From Candidatus Planktophila versatilis (GTDB lineage: Bacteria; Actinomycetota; Actinomycetes; Nanopelagicales; Nanopelagicaceae): 64,000 nucleotides of DNA. The stretch's first letter is position 1; every line of letters begins with the position of its first letter. The DNA lies in contig NZ_CP016778.1 in NCBI RefSeq assembly GCF_002288265.1, forward strand, positions 558,001 to 622,000, given 5' to 3'. This document shows, piece by piece, positions 21,870 to 30,599 of this stretch. Below the pieces are notes generated by a model that was not told the DNA's origin, ran no database searches, and saw only the letters and a program-made list of their open reading frames with translations. A program made the translations under genes and the position numbers.

Positions 21870-22960
21870 TGACAACACTGCAATCAAATATTCTGGAAAA
21901 GCACACCCCTTCCGGTCGGGAAGAAGCGTGGCGCTTTACCCCCCTGAAACGATTAGGTGGAATGCACGATGGAACAGCTACACCTGTTCTGCGTAATTCA
22001 CTCATCGCAAAAGGCGACCTACCTTCAGGAGTCTCTTTAACCCGCACAACAATCACGGCAGTGACCGAGACTGATGATGCGATTGTTAATCGAATTCGTG
22101 AATTCACAGATCAGGGAACGATTCTTGAGATTTCATCCAACGCTGAAGTTGCGAGCCCAATCTTTCTAGGCCGCACAGCAGGTGCTCTAGATACCGCAGA
22201 GTTTGCTCGAGTACTGATCAAAGTTGGTACCCACGCCAAAGCTACCGTCATCATTGAAAATACCGGCGATACTCATCTGGCAGAAGACTTAGAGATCCAG
22301 GTAGGCCCAGGGGCCCATCTGACTTTGATCAGCTTGCAAGAGTGGGGCGCACAGACAATTCATGCGGGTCGACATCACGCAATCGTGGATCGCGATGCAA
22401 CATTTAAATCAATCGTTGTCACCGTTGGTGGCAACCTTGTTCGTCTGCTTCCTACCGTTGATTTCATCGCACCAGGTGCATCATGTGATCTCTCAGGAGT
22501 GTATTTTGCAACTGCAGGTCAATTCTTTGAGCATCGCATGTTTGTAGATCACAAGGTACCGAACGCGAAATCTCGCGTTAATTACAAGGGAGCACTCGCA
22601 GGCGATAAGGCACATACTGTGTGGATCGGGGATGTCTTTATCCGCGCCGCAGCTGAAGGTACAGATACCTACGAACTTAATCGCAATCTCTTGTTATCAG
22701 ATGGAGCACGCGCTGACTCTGTTCCTAATCTTGAAATTGAAACCGGAGAAATTGTTGGCGCCGGACACGCATCTACAACTGGACGTTTTGATGATGAGCA
22801 GCTCTTTTATCTCATGTCTCGCGGAATCAATATGGAGGATGCTCGTCGCCTTGTTGTTCGTGGATTTTTCAATGAAATCGTTTCGGAGATCGGAATCGAT
22901 GAGATTCAAGATCGCATCATGACTCGCATCGATAACGAATTAGCAAAGGCAGGCAAGTGA
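21869..22960 (+). CDS. sufD: Fe-S cluster assembly protein SufD
   Basis: SufD is the SufB paralog that pairs with SufB and SufC and is needed for iron delivery. The 363-residue protein shares the C-terminal signature [29 protein letters not shown] with SufB and has the conserved HASTTGRFDDE. Its N-terminal half is divergent, as is usual. It overlaps sufB by one base and ends one base before the Rieske protein gene. Confidence 0.95.
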   Translation: MTTLQSNILEKHTPSGREEAWRFTPLKRLGGMHDGTATPVLRNSLIAKGDLPSGVSLTRTTITAVTETDDAIVNRIREFTDQGTILEISSNAEVASPIFLGRTAGALDTAEFARVLIKVGTHAKATVIIENTGDTHLAEDLEIQVGPGAHLTLISLQEWGAQTIHAGRHHAIVDRDATFKSIVVTVGGNLVRLLPTVDFIAPGASCDLSGVYFATAGQFFEHRMFVDHKVPNAKSRVNYKGALAGDKAHTVWIGDVFIRAAAEGTDTYELNRNLLLSDGARADSVPNLEIETGEIVGAGHASTTGRFDDEQLFYLMSRGINMEDARRLVVRGFFNEIVSEIGIDEIQDRIMTRIDNELAKAGK

Positions 22961-22961
22961 A

Positions 22962-23258
22962 ATGTCTGATCTCTCACTAGCCTCTCTGACAGAGGGAAAA
23001 CCGCTACGTATTGAAAAAAATGGCGAGTCGATTTGCGTTACGCGAGTGGGCTCTGAAGTTTTTGCGATATCTGATACTTGCAGCCATTCAGAAGCCTCGC
23101 TTTCTGAAGGCGATATTGAAGGATTCAAAATTGAATGCTGGCTCCATGGCGCAGAGTTTGATGTTCGTACGGGTGAAGCCCTTACGCCACCAGCTGTGGC
23201 ACCAGTGAAGTCATACCCAGTAACCATCGACGGAGACTCCGTCACGGTAGAGATGTAA
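22962..23258 (+). CDS. Rieske-type [2Fe-2S] ferredoxin of the suf operon
   Basis: This 98-residue protein is a single Rieske domain with the cluster motifs Cys40-x-His42 and Cys59-x2-His62 (DTCSHSE and CWLHGAEFD). Related small ferredoxins occur between sufD and sufC in many actinobacteria. It probably supplies electrons during cluster assembly or is an early acceptor of clusters; that role is inferred from position. Annotation pipelines often name it a dioxygenase ferredoxin subunit, but no oxygenase gene is nearby. Confidence 0.88.
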   Translation: MSDLSLASLTEGKPLRIEKNGESICVTRVGSEVFAISDTCSHSEASLSEGDIEGFKIECWLHGAEFDVRTGEALTPPAVAPVKSYPVTIDGDSVTVEM

Positions 23259-23269
23259 CGGAGATAGAT

Positions 23270-24022
23270 ATGAGTACTCTAGAAATTCGCGGACTGAAAG
23301 TATCTGTTGAGACCGAACAAGGCGCAATTGAAATTCTTAAAGGTGTGGACCTAACAATTAAGTCAGGTGAAACTCACGCAATCATGGGCCCTAACGGTTC
23401 AGGTAAGTCAACACTTGCTTACTCCATTGCCGGACACCCTAAATACACGATCACTGGCGGAACTGTGACACTCGATGGCGCAGATGTGCTCGAGATGACT
23501 GTTGATGAGCGTGCGAAAGCTGGACTCTTCTTAGCGATGCAATATCCGGTAGAGGTTCCTGGAGTTTCAGTCTCCAACTTCCTACGTACTGCAGCAACTG
23601 CTCTACGTGGTGAAGCACCAAAGCTTCGTGAATGGGTCGGAGAAGTTAAAGCGGCGATGGAGAGCCTAAAGATGGATTCTTCATTTGCACAACGCAACGT
23701 TAACGAAGGTTTCTCAGGTGGCGAGAAGAAGCGCCATGAAATCATGCAGCTTGAGCTACTCAAGCCAAAGTTCGCAATTCTTGATGAGACAGATTCTGGG
23801 CTCGATGTTGATGCGCTTCGTATCGTTTCAGAGGGTGTTGTTCGTGCCAAAGAAGCCAACAACCACGGCATCTTGCTCATTACGCACTACACACGCATTT
23901 TGAAGTACATCAAGCCAGATTTCGTACATGTGTTTGCAAATGGTCGCATCGTTGAAGAAGGTGGCCCAGAGCTAGCAGATAAACTCGAAGCGAATGGATA
24001 TGCCGAGTACGTAAGCGCTTAA
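23270..24022 (+). CDS. sufC: Fe-S cluster assembly ATPase SufC
   Basis: SufC is the soluble ABC-type ATPase of the SufBCD scaffold. The 250-residue protein has Walker A MGPNGSGKST (about 38-47), a Q-loop near FLAMQYPVEVPGVS, the signature FSGGEKKRHEIMQ and Walker B FAILDETDSGLD, all typical of SufC. A GGAG ribosome binding site precedes the ATG at 23270. It has no membrane segment, as expected. Confidence 0.97.
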   Translation: MSTLEIRGLKVSVETEQGAIEILKGVDLTIKSGETHAIMGPNGSGKSTLAYSIAGHPKYTITGGTVTLDGADVLEMTVDERAKAGLFLAMQYPVEVPGVSVSNFLRTAATALRGEAPKLREWVGEVKAAMESLKMDSSFAQRNVNEGFSGGEKKRHEIMQLELLKPKFAILDETDSGLDVDALRIVSEGVVRAKEANNHGILLITHYTRILKYIKPDFVHVFANGRIVEEGGPELADKLEANGYAEYVSA

Positions 24023-24023
24023 T

Positions 24024-25268
24024 ATGTCCTTCAATGCATCTGTCATCGCACAGGATTTTCCAATTCTTTCTCGGAAGATTCGCGATGGCAAACGCCTTGT
24101 CTACCTCGATTCAGGTGCGACTAGTCAGAAACCAAATGTGGTTATTGAAGCTCAAAGTGATTTCTATCGACTTCATAATGCAGCGGCTCATCGGGGTGCG
24201 CATCAGCTCGCCGAAGAAGCAACGGACGCGCTTGAAGGTGCGCGTCAGATCGTGGCTAGCTTTATCAACGCTGATGTTGATGAGGTAGTTTTCACAAAGA
24301 GTGCTACAGAAGCGCTGAACCTAGTTTCTTATGCGATGGGTAACGCGCAAAAGGGCAATAGATTTCACCTCTCATCCGGCGATGGAATTGTCGTCACTGA
24401 GATGGAGCACCACGCCAACCTCATCCCATGGCAACAATTAGCTGCGCGTACTGGCGCCTCACTGTCGTGGTTTGAAGTAACCCCTGATGGACGCCTTGAT
24501 CTCTCCAATCTTGCATCGGTCATTACGGAAAAGACGAAAGTCGTTGCACTGACTCAGCAATCAAATGTTTTAGGCACAATCATTCCGCTGGAAGAGATTG
24601 TTAAGCGAGCACATGAAGTTGGTGCAGTTGTTGTGATCGATGCTTGCCAATCTGTTCCGCATATGGCCGTGGATGTGAAAGCACTCGGTATCGATTTTCT
24701 AGCTTTTTCTGGACATAAAACGGTCGGCCCTACCGGCATTGGAATCTTCTGGGGACGAAGTGAGCTGCTTGCAGAACTACCACCGTTTCTGACCGGTGGC
24801 TCCATGATTGAAAACGTCACGATGACCTCTGCAACCTGGGCACCGGCGCCACGTAAATTTGAGGCGGGCGTTCCCAATATGGCGCAAGCTGTTGGACTAG
24901 GAGCAGCGCTTACCTATCTGACAAAGATTGGCATGAATCAAGTTCACGAACACGAACGTGCTCTGACTGAATATCTTCTTAATGAGTTTTCAACGATCGA
25001 TGATTTAAAGGTAATTGGTCCACAAGATCTACATATGCGCGGCGGAATTGTCTCGTTCTCAGTGGGGGAGATTCACCCGCATGATTTAGGACAATATCTT
25101 GATAGCCAGGGGATAGCAGTACGAACTGGTCATCATTGCGCATGGCCACTCACTCGTAAATTGGGTGTTCCAGCTACTACTCGAGCTTCGTTCTATCTAT
25201 ATAACACCAAAGATGATCTCGACGCCTTAGTCGCAGGCATTCGCGGCGCACAGAAATACTTCGGATAA
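24024..25268 (+). CDS. sufS: Cysteine desulfurase SufS
   Basis: SufS is the PLP-dependent enzyme that takes sulfur from cysteine as a persulfide. The 414-residue class V aminotransferase fold has the PLP lysine at residue 232 in FSGHKTVGPTGIG and the catalytic cysteine at residue 372 in RTGHHCAWPL, which fits group II (SufS) enzymes. It lies one base after the sufC stop. The partner is SufU, encoded next, not SufE. Confidence 0.96.
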   Translation: MSFNASVIAQDFPILSRKIRDGKRLVYLDSGATSQKPNVVIEAQSDFYRLHNAAAHRGAHQLAEEATDALEGARQIVASFINADVDEVVFTKSATEALNLVSYAMGNAQKGNRFHLSSGDGIVVTEMEHHANLIPWQQLAARTGASLSWFEVTPDGRLDLSNLASVITEKTKVVALTQQSNVLGTIIPLEEIVKRAHEVGAVVVIDACQSVPHMAVDVKALGIDFLAFSGHKTVGPTGIGIFWGRSELLAELPPFLTGGSMIENVTMTSATWAPAPRKFEAGVPNMAQAVGLGAALTYLTKIGMNQVHEHERALTEYLLNEFSTIDDLKVIGPQDLHMRGGIVSFSVGEIHPHDLGQYLDSQGIAVRTGHHCAWPLTRKLGVPATTRASFYLYNTKDDLDALVAGIRGAQKYFG

Positions 25269-25270
25269 CC

Positions 25271-25714
25271 ATGCAATTAGATAATCTCTACCAGGAAGTG
25301 ATCCTTGATCACTATAAGAATCCACAGCATAAGAAGTTAAATCCAACCTTTGATGCTCAAGTTCACCACATTAATCCGAGTTGTGGCGATGAAATCACGC
25401 TCAATGTCACTCTCGATGCGGGCCTGGTGAAAGAAGTTTCCTGGGATGGAGTTGGCTGTTCTATTTCACAAGCAAGCACATCGATTCTCACCGATTTACT
25501 CATTGGCAAGAGCCTTGATCGGGCGCAAGAAATCTCTGATGCATTTATGCACCTGATGCAGAGCAAAGGGACTGAAACCGGCGATGCCGAACTCCTGGAG
25601 GATGCGGTAGCTCTGGCTGGAGTTTCGCAATACCCAGCTCGCATTAAATGTGCGCTCTTAGGCTGGATGGCATTTAAAGACGCTTCCGTGCAAGCAATAG
25701 CAAAGAATTCATAA
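25271..25714 (+). CDS. sufU: Sulfur-transfer protein SufU
   Basis: SufU accepts persulfide sulfur from SufS by a zinc-dependent exchange. The 147-residue protein has the IscU-like fold with the three conserved cysteines in PSCGDE, GVGCSIS and IKCALLGW, and the Gram-positive insertion region between the second and third cysteines. The N-terminus LYQEVILDHYKNPQHKKL is typical of the family. It lies two bases after sufS. Confidence 0.95.
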   Translation: MQLDNLYQEVILDHYKNPQHKKLNPTFDAQVHHINPSCGDEITLNVTLDAGLVKEVSWDGVGCSISQASTSILTDLLIGKSLDRAQEISDAFMHLMQSKGTETGDAELLEDAVALAGVSQYPARIKCALLGWMAFKDASVQAIAKNS

Positions 25715-25722
25715 AAAGAAAG

Positions 25723-25728
25723 TAGGAT
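25723..25728 (+). promoter_or_regulatory. Candidate internal -10 box before the SufT-like gene
   Basis: TAGGAT ends exactly 6 nt before the ATG at 25735, so the last suf gene may also be made from its own leaderless mRNA. The same bases could act as a weak ribosome binding site. Confidence 0.35.
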
Positions 25729-25734
25729 ACGGAT

Positions 25735-26046
25735 ATGGTTGCAAAGATTGAAGACGTAAACGAGGCGATGAAAGATGTTGTCGACCCAGAACTAGGAATC
25801 AACGTTGTTGATCTTGGACTGATTTACGACATCATGGTGGATGAGAACAACATCGCCGTACTCAACATGACACTCACATCGGCTGCTTGCCCGCTGCAAG
25901 ATGTCATTGAAGATCAAACCCGCGAGGCGCTTAAGCCTTTTACCGATGATGTGAAAATCAACTGGGTGTGGATGCCGCCATGGGGCCCAGATAAAATCAC
26001 CGATGATGGCAGAGAACAGCTGCGCGCACTCGGCTTTACTGTTTAG
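25735..26046 (+). CDS. SufT-like / MIP18-family metal-sulfur cluster assembly factor
   Basis: This 103-residue DUF59 protein shows the family motifs DPELGINVVDLGLIYDI, the conserved cysteine in SAACPLQDVIEDQ, and the C-terminal WMPPWGPDKITDDGREQLRALGF. Homologs are SufT of the actinobacterial suf operon and the eukaryotic CIA factor MIP18; they help place clusters in target proteins. It is the last gene of the operon. The assignment rests on family motifs and position. Confidence 0.9.
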   Translation: MVAKIEDVNEAMKDVVDPELGINVVDLGLIYDIMVDENNIAVLNMTLTSAACPLQDVIEDQTREALKPFTDDVKINWVWMPPWGPDKITDDGREQLRALGFTV

Positions 26047-26052
26047 TTTTTT

Positions 26053-27939
26053 ATGTCTCAACACGCAGTCTGGATGACCTTCCGGTCCATGACCGCTGAT
26101 CCATCGGTGAAATCTCAGAAGTTAAAGCCTGGAACGGTTAAGCGGATCTTCACCTATGGAGCTCCCTATAAATCACAGATTCTTATCTTTCTTGCAACCG
26201 TTGTGATTGAAGCGCTCCTAATAATTAGCACGCCACTCTTACTGCGCGAATTGATTGATAAAGGAGTGATTCCGAAAGATCCCGCCTTGGTGACCAAGCT
26301 CGCTCTTCTGGTGGGACTACTAGCAGTTGTGGATGCGCTATTTAATATCTTTGGCCGTTGGTTTTCTGCTCGTATCGGTGAAGGTTTGATATATGACTTA
26401 CGTTCGCAAGTTTTTGCTCACGTTCAAAGACAGTCGATTGCGTTCTTTACTCGAACACAGACCGGCGCGCTCATCTCGCGAATTAACTCAGATGTCATGG
26501 GGGCCCAGCAGGCATTCACGGGCACCCTTTCAGGCGTTGTAAGCAACGTCGTTTCACTGGTACTTGTTGTTACGGCGATGCTCATTCTTTCCTGGCAGAT
26601 CACAGTTGTCTCATTGCTACTTCTGCCAGTCTTTCTTCTTCCCACTAAGTGGGTTGGTAAGCGCATTCAGGCGCTCACTCGCGATGCCTTTAATCTCAAT
26701 GCAACGATGTCGAGCACCATGACTGAACGATTCAATGTTTCCGGTGCGCTCTTGGTCTCCCTTTATGGAAAGCCGGCGAAGGAAGAAGGTTTCTTCCGGG
26801 CTCGTGCACGTAAAGTGGCCGATATTGGAATTCAAACAGCAATGCTCAATCGCATCTTCTTTGTCGGCATCACCAGCGTTGCAGCTGTTGCTACCGCCTT
26901 CGCATATGGAATTGGTGGCCATCTAGCTATTGATGGCTCAATTACGGTGGGAACACTTCTAGCTATCACCGCTTTATTAGCGCGGCTCTATGGTCCACTG
27001 ACTGCACTCTCTAATGTGCGCATCGATGTCATGACCGCGCTTGTCTCCTTTGAACGTGTTTTTGAGGTGCTAGATCTTCATCCGATGATTGTTGATCGCC
27101 CCGGAGCTCAGCAACTGAAGCAACAGGAACTGAGCATTGAATTTAGAAACGTTTCATTTTCCTATCCAAAAGCAGAAGAAGTCTCTCTGGCTTCACTTGA
27201 ATCCGTCTCTAAACCGGAGACGGTTGATAGTGGACAGATATTGAATTCAATTTCATTTACTGCGCCAAAGGGAACACTGACGGCGATCGTGGGACCATCA
27301 GGTGCTGGAAAAACCACGATGAGTGCGCTCTTGCCCAGACTTTATGATGTGACAGAGGGTGCAATTCTTATCGGTGGCAGCGATATCCGCGACTACACAG
27401 TGCAATCACTCAGAGATAGCATCGGTGTTGTCATGCAGGATGCACATCTCTTTCACGAAACAATCGCTGAGAATTTACGGTATGCCAAGGAAGACGCTAC
27501 CGAGGAAGAGATGATTCAGGCGTGTAAGTCGGCCCAAATATGGAATCTAATATCTACACTTCCCAATGGCTTTGAGACCATGGTGGGAGAGCGCGGTCAT
27601 CGACTTTCCGGTGGCGAGAAGCAGCGTTTAGCTATTGCGCGGCTATTACTTAAAGCGCCATCAATCGTCATTCTTGATGAAGCAACGGCGCACTTGGACT
27701 CTGAAAACGAGGATCTTGTGCAAGAAGCACTACGTCATGCGTTGAAAGGTAGAACTTCGATCGTCATCGCACACAGATTAAGCACAGTGATGCAGGCAGA
27801 TCAGATTCTGGTTCTGGAAAAGGGTCAGATTGTTGAGCGCGGAACGCACGAGGAGTTAATTCAAGGAGCGGGTCTCTACTCCGAACTATTTGCGCGTCAA
27901 GACCTCACGACGAATGAGAAACCTTCCGTAACCGATTAA
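26053..27939 (+). CDS. ABC exporter, fused permease and ATPase
   Basis: This 628-residue type IV (exporter-type) half-transporter has six predicted membrane helices in about residues 45-330 and an ATPase domain with Walker A VGPSGAGKTTM, Q-loop VMQDAHLF, signature LSGGEKQRLAIARLL, Walker B IVILDEATAHLD and the switch histidine in IAHRLSTVMQ. It would work as a homodimer. The substrate (drug, lipid or peptide) cannot be read from the sequence. It starts 6 bp after the suf operon, and its last 54 bp overlap the end of the convergent SURF1 gene. Confidence 0.9.
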   Translation: MSQHAVWMTFRSMTADPSVKSQKLKPGTVKRIFTYGAPYKSQILIFLATVVIEALLIISTPLLLRELIDKGVIPKDPALVTKLALLVGLLAVVDALFNIFGRWFSARIGEGLIYDLRSQVFAHVQRQSIAFFTRTQTGALISRINSDVMGAQQAFTGTLSGVVSNVVSLVLVVTAMLILSWQITVVSLLLLPVFLLPTKWVGKRIQALTRDAFNLNATMSSTMTERFNVSGALLVSLYGKPAKEEGFFRARARKVADIGIQTAMLNRIFFVGITSVAAVATAFAYGIGGHLAIDGSITVGTLLAITALLARLYGPLTALSNVRIDVMTALVSFERVFEVLDLHPMIVDRPGAQQLKQQELSIEFRNVSFSYPKAEEVSLASLESVSKPETVDSGQILNSISFTAPKGTLTAIVGPSGAGKTTMSALLPRLYDVTEGAILIGGSDIRDYTVQSLRDSIGVVMQDAHLFHETIAENLRYAKEDATEEEMIQACKSAQIWNLISTLPNGFETMVGERGHRLSGGEKQRLAIARLLLKAPSIVILDEATAHLDSENEDLVQEALRHALKGRTSIVIAHRLSTVMQADQILVLEKGQIVERGTHEELIQGAGLYSELFARQDLTTNEKPSVTD

Positions 27940-28602
27940 TCCACCAAAGAAGACCCATTGCAACGCATAAGCCATATGGGGTCCATCGGAGAGTTCAGGA
28001 AGTTCTGCAGGTGCAGCCGGTGACAAGGCCGGATCTGAGCCAGATACTAAGTCAAGATAGAAATCTTCACTTGTAGCTCCACCTTGAGCATTTGCCTTCG
28101 AAACCAATCCAGTATCTGAATTAGTCGGTATTGCAAAAAATGATCCCCGAGGTAACGAACTATCTAATCGCAGGCGTCCAACTATTTCGACATCACCTGA
28201 TGGAAGTTTCGGCAATGTAGGTCTGGTTTGTGCGTTCTTTCCTGCCTGAACCCATCCACAATCAACCCAGTAACTTCTTCCACCCGTGTCATTAAATTTA
28301 GTGAGAAGTTCAAAACCATATTTGCCCTCGAAGTATCTATTTCTGAGAAGTATTTGGGTGTCAGGATCAAAGCGCCCGCGCGTTGTTACAGGCTGCCATT
28401 CGTGGTTCGCTGGTTGATCTTGTACTGAGGCTAGTGAGACCGGGGTCATTGTTGAATGTTTTTCGATAATGAAATTGCTCTCGTGCCGGGCAACACCGCG
28501 ATGGTATTGCCATTGCGCCGCCCAGAGACAACCTGCAATGAGAACGAGCGCAATGACTGACTTAAAAAACGAAAATTGCTCACGCTTTTTTGTACTACTC
28601 AA
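27886..28602 (-). CDS. SURF1-family cytochrome oxidase assembly protein
   Basis: SURF1 proteins help insert heme A into subunit I of aa3 cytochrome oxidase. The 238-residue protein has an N-terminal membrane helix (about 13-29) and a C-terminal one (about 212-230) around an extracytoplasmic domain, with the family motifs [23 protein letters not shown] and the closing [14 protein letters not shown]. It overlaps the upstream DUF3099 gene by 8 bp and the convergent ABC gene by 54 bp. It fits functionally with ctaA in this window. Confidence 0.88.
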   Translation of the reverse strand: MSSTKKREQFSFFKSVIALVLIAGCLWAAQWQYHRGVARHESNFIIEKHSTMTPVSLASVQDQPANHEWQPVTTRGRFDPDTQILLRNRYFEGKYGFELLTKFNDTGGRSYWVDCGWVQAGKNAQTRPTLPKLPSGDVEIVGRLRLDSSLPRGSFFAIPTNSDTGLVSKANAQGGATSEDFYLDLVSGSDPALSPAAPAELPELSDGPHMAYALQWVFFGGLIGYGRFLIRREVLTRK

Positions 28603-28867
28603 TTCCTCGCGGCCTCTTCTTGAGTATCGCTGATCCAGGAATTACTGTCTCACGACCAGCATTTGCAACAACTACTGCAATATAGGGCAGGATGACAGCG
28701 CCAACGAGAGCGAACCATCGATACGGACTTGGTAGTAGGACAGTCAAAATAAAGCAGGCTGTTCGCACCATCATGGATAGAAAATATCGACGTTGCCGCG
28801 CACTCTGGTCTTTGGAAAGGCCAGTTGACGCGCTAGTAATATCAAAAGCAGCATCTTCTTTAGCCAT
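28595..28867 (-). CDS. DUF3099 small membrane protein
   Basis: This 90-residue protein matches the actinobacterial DUF3099 family: a short cytoplasmic N-terminus with [11 protein letters not shown], a conserved [15 protein letters not shown] segment and two predicted membrane helices (about 29-46 and 50-68). Its function is unknown. It is the first gene of a two-gene operon with the SURF1 gene, and the two overlap by 8 bp. Its promoter shares a 27-bp region with fabG. Confidence 0.82.
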   Translation of the reverse strand: MAKEDAAFDITSASTGLSKDQSARQRRYFLSMMVRTACFILTVLLPSPYRWFALVGAVILPYIAVVVANAGRETVIPGSAILKKRPRGIE

Positions 28868-28894
28868 AGCCCAACAGTAGGGTAGTTTTCTCTC
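28868..28894. promoter_or_regulatory. 27-bp divergent promoter region for DUF3099 and fabG
   Basis: On the minus strand TACTGT (28879-28874) ends 6 nt before the DUF3099 ATG. On the plus strand TAGTTT (28883-28888) ends 6 nt before the fabG ATG; an overlapping TAGGGT at 28878-28883 is an alternative. No Shine-Dalgarno sequence is present on either side, so both genes appear leaderless, and their -10 boxes nearly touch. Confidence 0.55.
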
Positions 28895-29608
28895 ATGAGC
28901 GAGCCGACTTCCATCGCATTAGTTACCGGTGGCAATCGCGGAATTGGCTTAGCTATCGCAACAGCGCTGCAAGAAGCGGGTCATCGCGTTGTCATCACTT
29001 ACCGCAGCGGCACCCCACCTACAGGCTTTGATGCAGTCCAGATGGATGTCACTAACTCAGAAAGTGTTGATTTAGCTTTCACAAAGATTGAAAGTGAGAT
29101 AGGACAGCCAGAGATTATTGTAGCGAATGCTGGAATTACTAAAGACACTCTGGTCTTGCGTATGACTGACGAAGATTTCGAAAGTGTTATTGACGCTAAC
29201 CTCACCGGCGCTTTTCGCGTTGCAAAGCGCGCTACCAAAGGTCTCCTGAAATTAAAGCGTGGTCGCCTGATTTTTATCGGTTCAGTTGTGGGTGGGGTTG
29301 GAGCTGCCGGACAAGTGAACTATTCCGCTTCTAAGTCTGGGCTAGTTGGAATGGCTAGATCATTTTCACGAGAACTTGGTTCGCGCGGCATCACTGCCAA
29401 CGTTGTTGCCCCGGGATTTGTAGAGACAGATATGACGGCAGAACTCGATGAGAAGCGCCGGAGTGAAATTGCGGCACAGGTTCCGCTGGGTCGATTCTGT
29501 TCAGCACAAGAGATTGCCGACGTGGTGACATTTATTGCATCTGCGAAAGCTAGCTATATTACTGGTGCCATCATTCCGGTAGATGGCGGACTTGGAATGG
29601 GGCACTGA
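28895..29608 (+). CDS. fabG: 3-oxoacyl-ACP reductase FabG
   Basis: FabG reduces 3-oxoacyl-ACP with NADPH in fatty acid elongation. The 237-residue short-chain dehydrogenase has the cofactor motif [15 protein letters not shown] at [10 protein letters not shown], the catalytic serine in FIGSVVGG and YSASKSG with the Tyr-x3-Lys pair, and ends [14 protein letters not shown]. It resembles MabA of mycobacteria by its pairing with an InhA-type reductase encoded next. Confidence 0.94.
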   Translation: MSEPTSIALVTGGNRGIGLAIATALQEAGHRVVITYRSGTPPTGFDAVQMDVTNSESVDLAFTKIESEIGQPEIIVANAGITKDTLVLRMTDEDFESVIDANLTGAFRVAKRATKGLLKLKRGRLIFIGSVVGGVGAAGQVNYSASKSGLVGMARSFSRELGSRGITANVVAPGFVETDMTAELDEKRRSEIAAQVPLGRFCSAQEIADVVTFIASAKASYITGAIIPVDGGLGMGH

Positions 29609-29609
29609 A

Positions 29610-30374
29610 GTGGGAATTTTAGAGGGCAAGAATATTTTGGTAACCGGTGTTCTCACTGATGGCTCTATCGCTTTTCATATCGCACGCCTGGCACAAGAAG
29701 AAGGTGCGCAAGTTGTTCTTACAGGCTTTGGTCGCGGCCTTAGTCTGACAACTCGTATCGCAGGACGCCTACCAAAGCCGGCTCCGATTATTGAACTAGA
29801 CGTTACCAATCAGGAACATCTTGATGGTTTAGCAACAGAGGTAAAGAAGCACCTTCCACACCTTGATGGAGTTGTGCATTCGATTGGCTTTGCACCTGAA
29901 GCAGCACTGGGTGGCAACTTTCTCAATACTGCTTGGGAAGATGTGGCAACGGCGGTGCAGGTCTCTGCCTACTCTTTAAAATCACTGACAATGGCATGCC
30001 ATCCGCTATTTAAAGATGGGGCATCTGTTGTCGGACTTGATTTTGATGCCCAAGTTGCCTGGCCAAAGTATGACTGGATGGGAGTTGCAAAGGCTGCCCT
30101 TGAATCCACATCTCGCTATCTCGCTCGCGATCTTGGAAAAGATAATGTCCGCATCAACCTCATTGCAGCGGGTCCGATTAGAACCATCGCCGCAAAGTCG
30201 ATTCCCGGATTTAATGAATTTGAAAATGTCTGGAATGAGCGCAGTCCATTGAAGTGGGATGTTGCAGATCCAGTGCCGGCAGCGCAAGGCGCAGTTGCGC
30301 TACTCAGTGATTGGTTTCCAAAAACGACGGGCGAGATTATTCACGTCGATGGTGGCCTGCACGCGATGGGCTAA
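29610..30374 (+). CDS. fabI: Enoyl-ACP reductase (FabI/InhA type)
   Basis: The enzyme does the last reduction of each fatty acid elongation cycle, using NADH. The 254-residue protein begins MGILEGKNILVTGVLTDGSIAF and has the catalytic Tyr154-x6-Lys161 pair (YDWMGVAK) and VVHSIGFAPE, all InhA-like. I chose the GTG at 29610, one base after the fabG stop; the in-frame ATG at 29583 lies inside fabG and adds non-family residues. fabG-fabI corresponds to the mabA-inhA pair of mycobacteria. A weak GGGC-TAAA-GCCC-TTTT hairpin sits on its stop codon. Confidence 0.94.
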   Translation: MGILEGKNILVTGVLTDGSIAFHIARLAQEEGAQVVLTGFGRGLSLTTRIAGRLPKPAPIIELDVTNQEHLDGLATEVKKHLPHLDGVVHSIGFAPEAALGGNFLNTAWEDVATAVQVSAYSLKSLTMACHPLFKDGASVVGLDFDAQVAWPKYDWMGVAKAALESTSRYLARDLGKDNVRINLIAAGPIRTIAAKSIPGFNEFENVWNERSPLKWDVADPVPAAQGAVALLSDWFPKTTGEIIHVDGGLHAMG

Positions 30375-30434
30375 AGCCCTTTTCAAGCGAGGATTTTTCT
30401 ATTTGCCCGCACTCGGGTAGCCTTTGCCTCAGAC

Positions 30435-30530
30435 CAGTAGCCCACGGCTGCTGCAAGAGGAGCTCACCGCTCCCACCTCTACTGCTTCGGCGGATTGGTT
30501 TGTCGGGTTTAAATCTAGGATTCTAGATTT
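30435..30530 (+). promoter_or_regulatory. Structured leader of the infC-rpmI-rplT operon
   Basis: The 225-bp gap before infC holds three hairpins: an 8-bp stem at 30435-30442/30446-30453 (one G-T), GGAGC/GCTCC at 30459-30463/30469-30473, and a perfect 8-bp stem AAATCTAG/CTAGATTT at 30511-30518/30523-30530 with a GATT loop. In other bacteria the infC-rpmI-rplT leader is bound by L20 or controlled by attenuation. Similar autogenous control is inferred here; I cannot match it to a known leader family by eye. Confidence 0.55.
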
Positions 30531-30599
30531 ATCTGCCTATGCGGTGCGCGAATTTTGCGGCAACTTGGATACACAAGTGAACCGAACATAGGAGCAGAA

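Noticed and set aside
30368-30383. GGGC-TAAA-GCCC followed by TTTT at the fabI stop as a terminator
   Set aside because: A 4-bp stem with four T bases is too weak to claim, though it may add to transcript ending before the infC leader.
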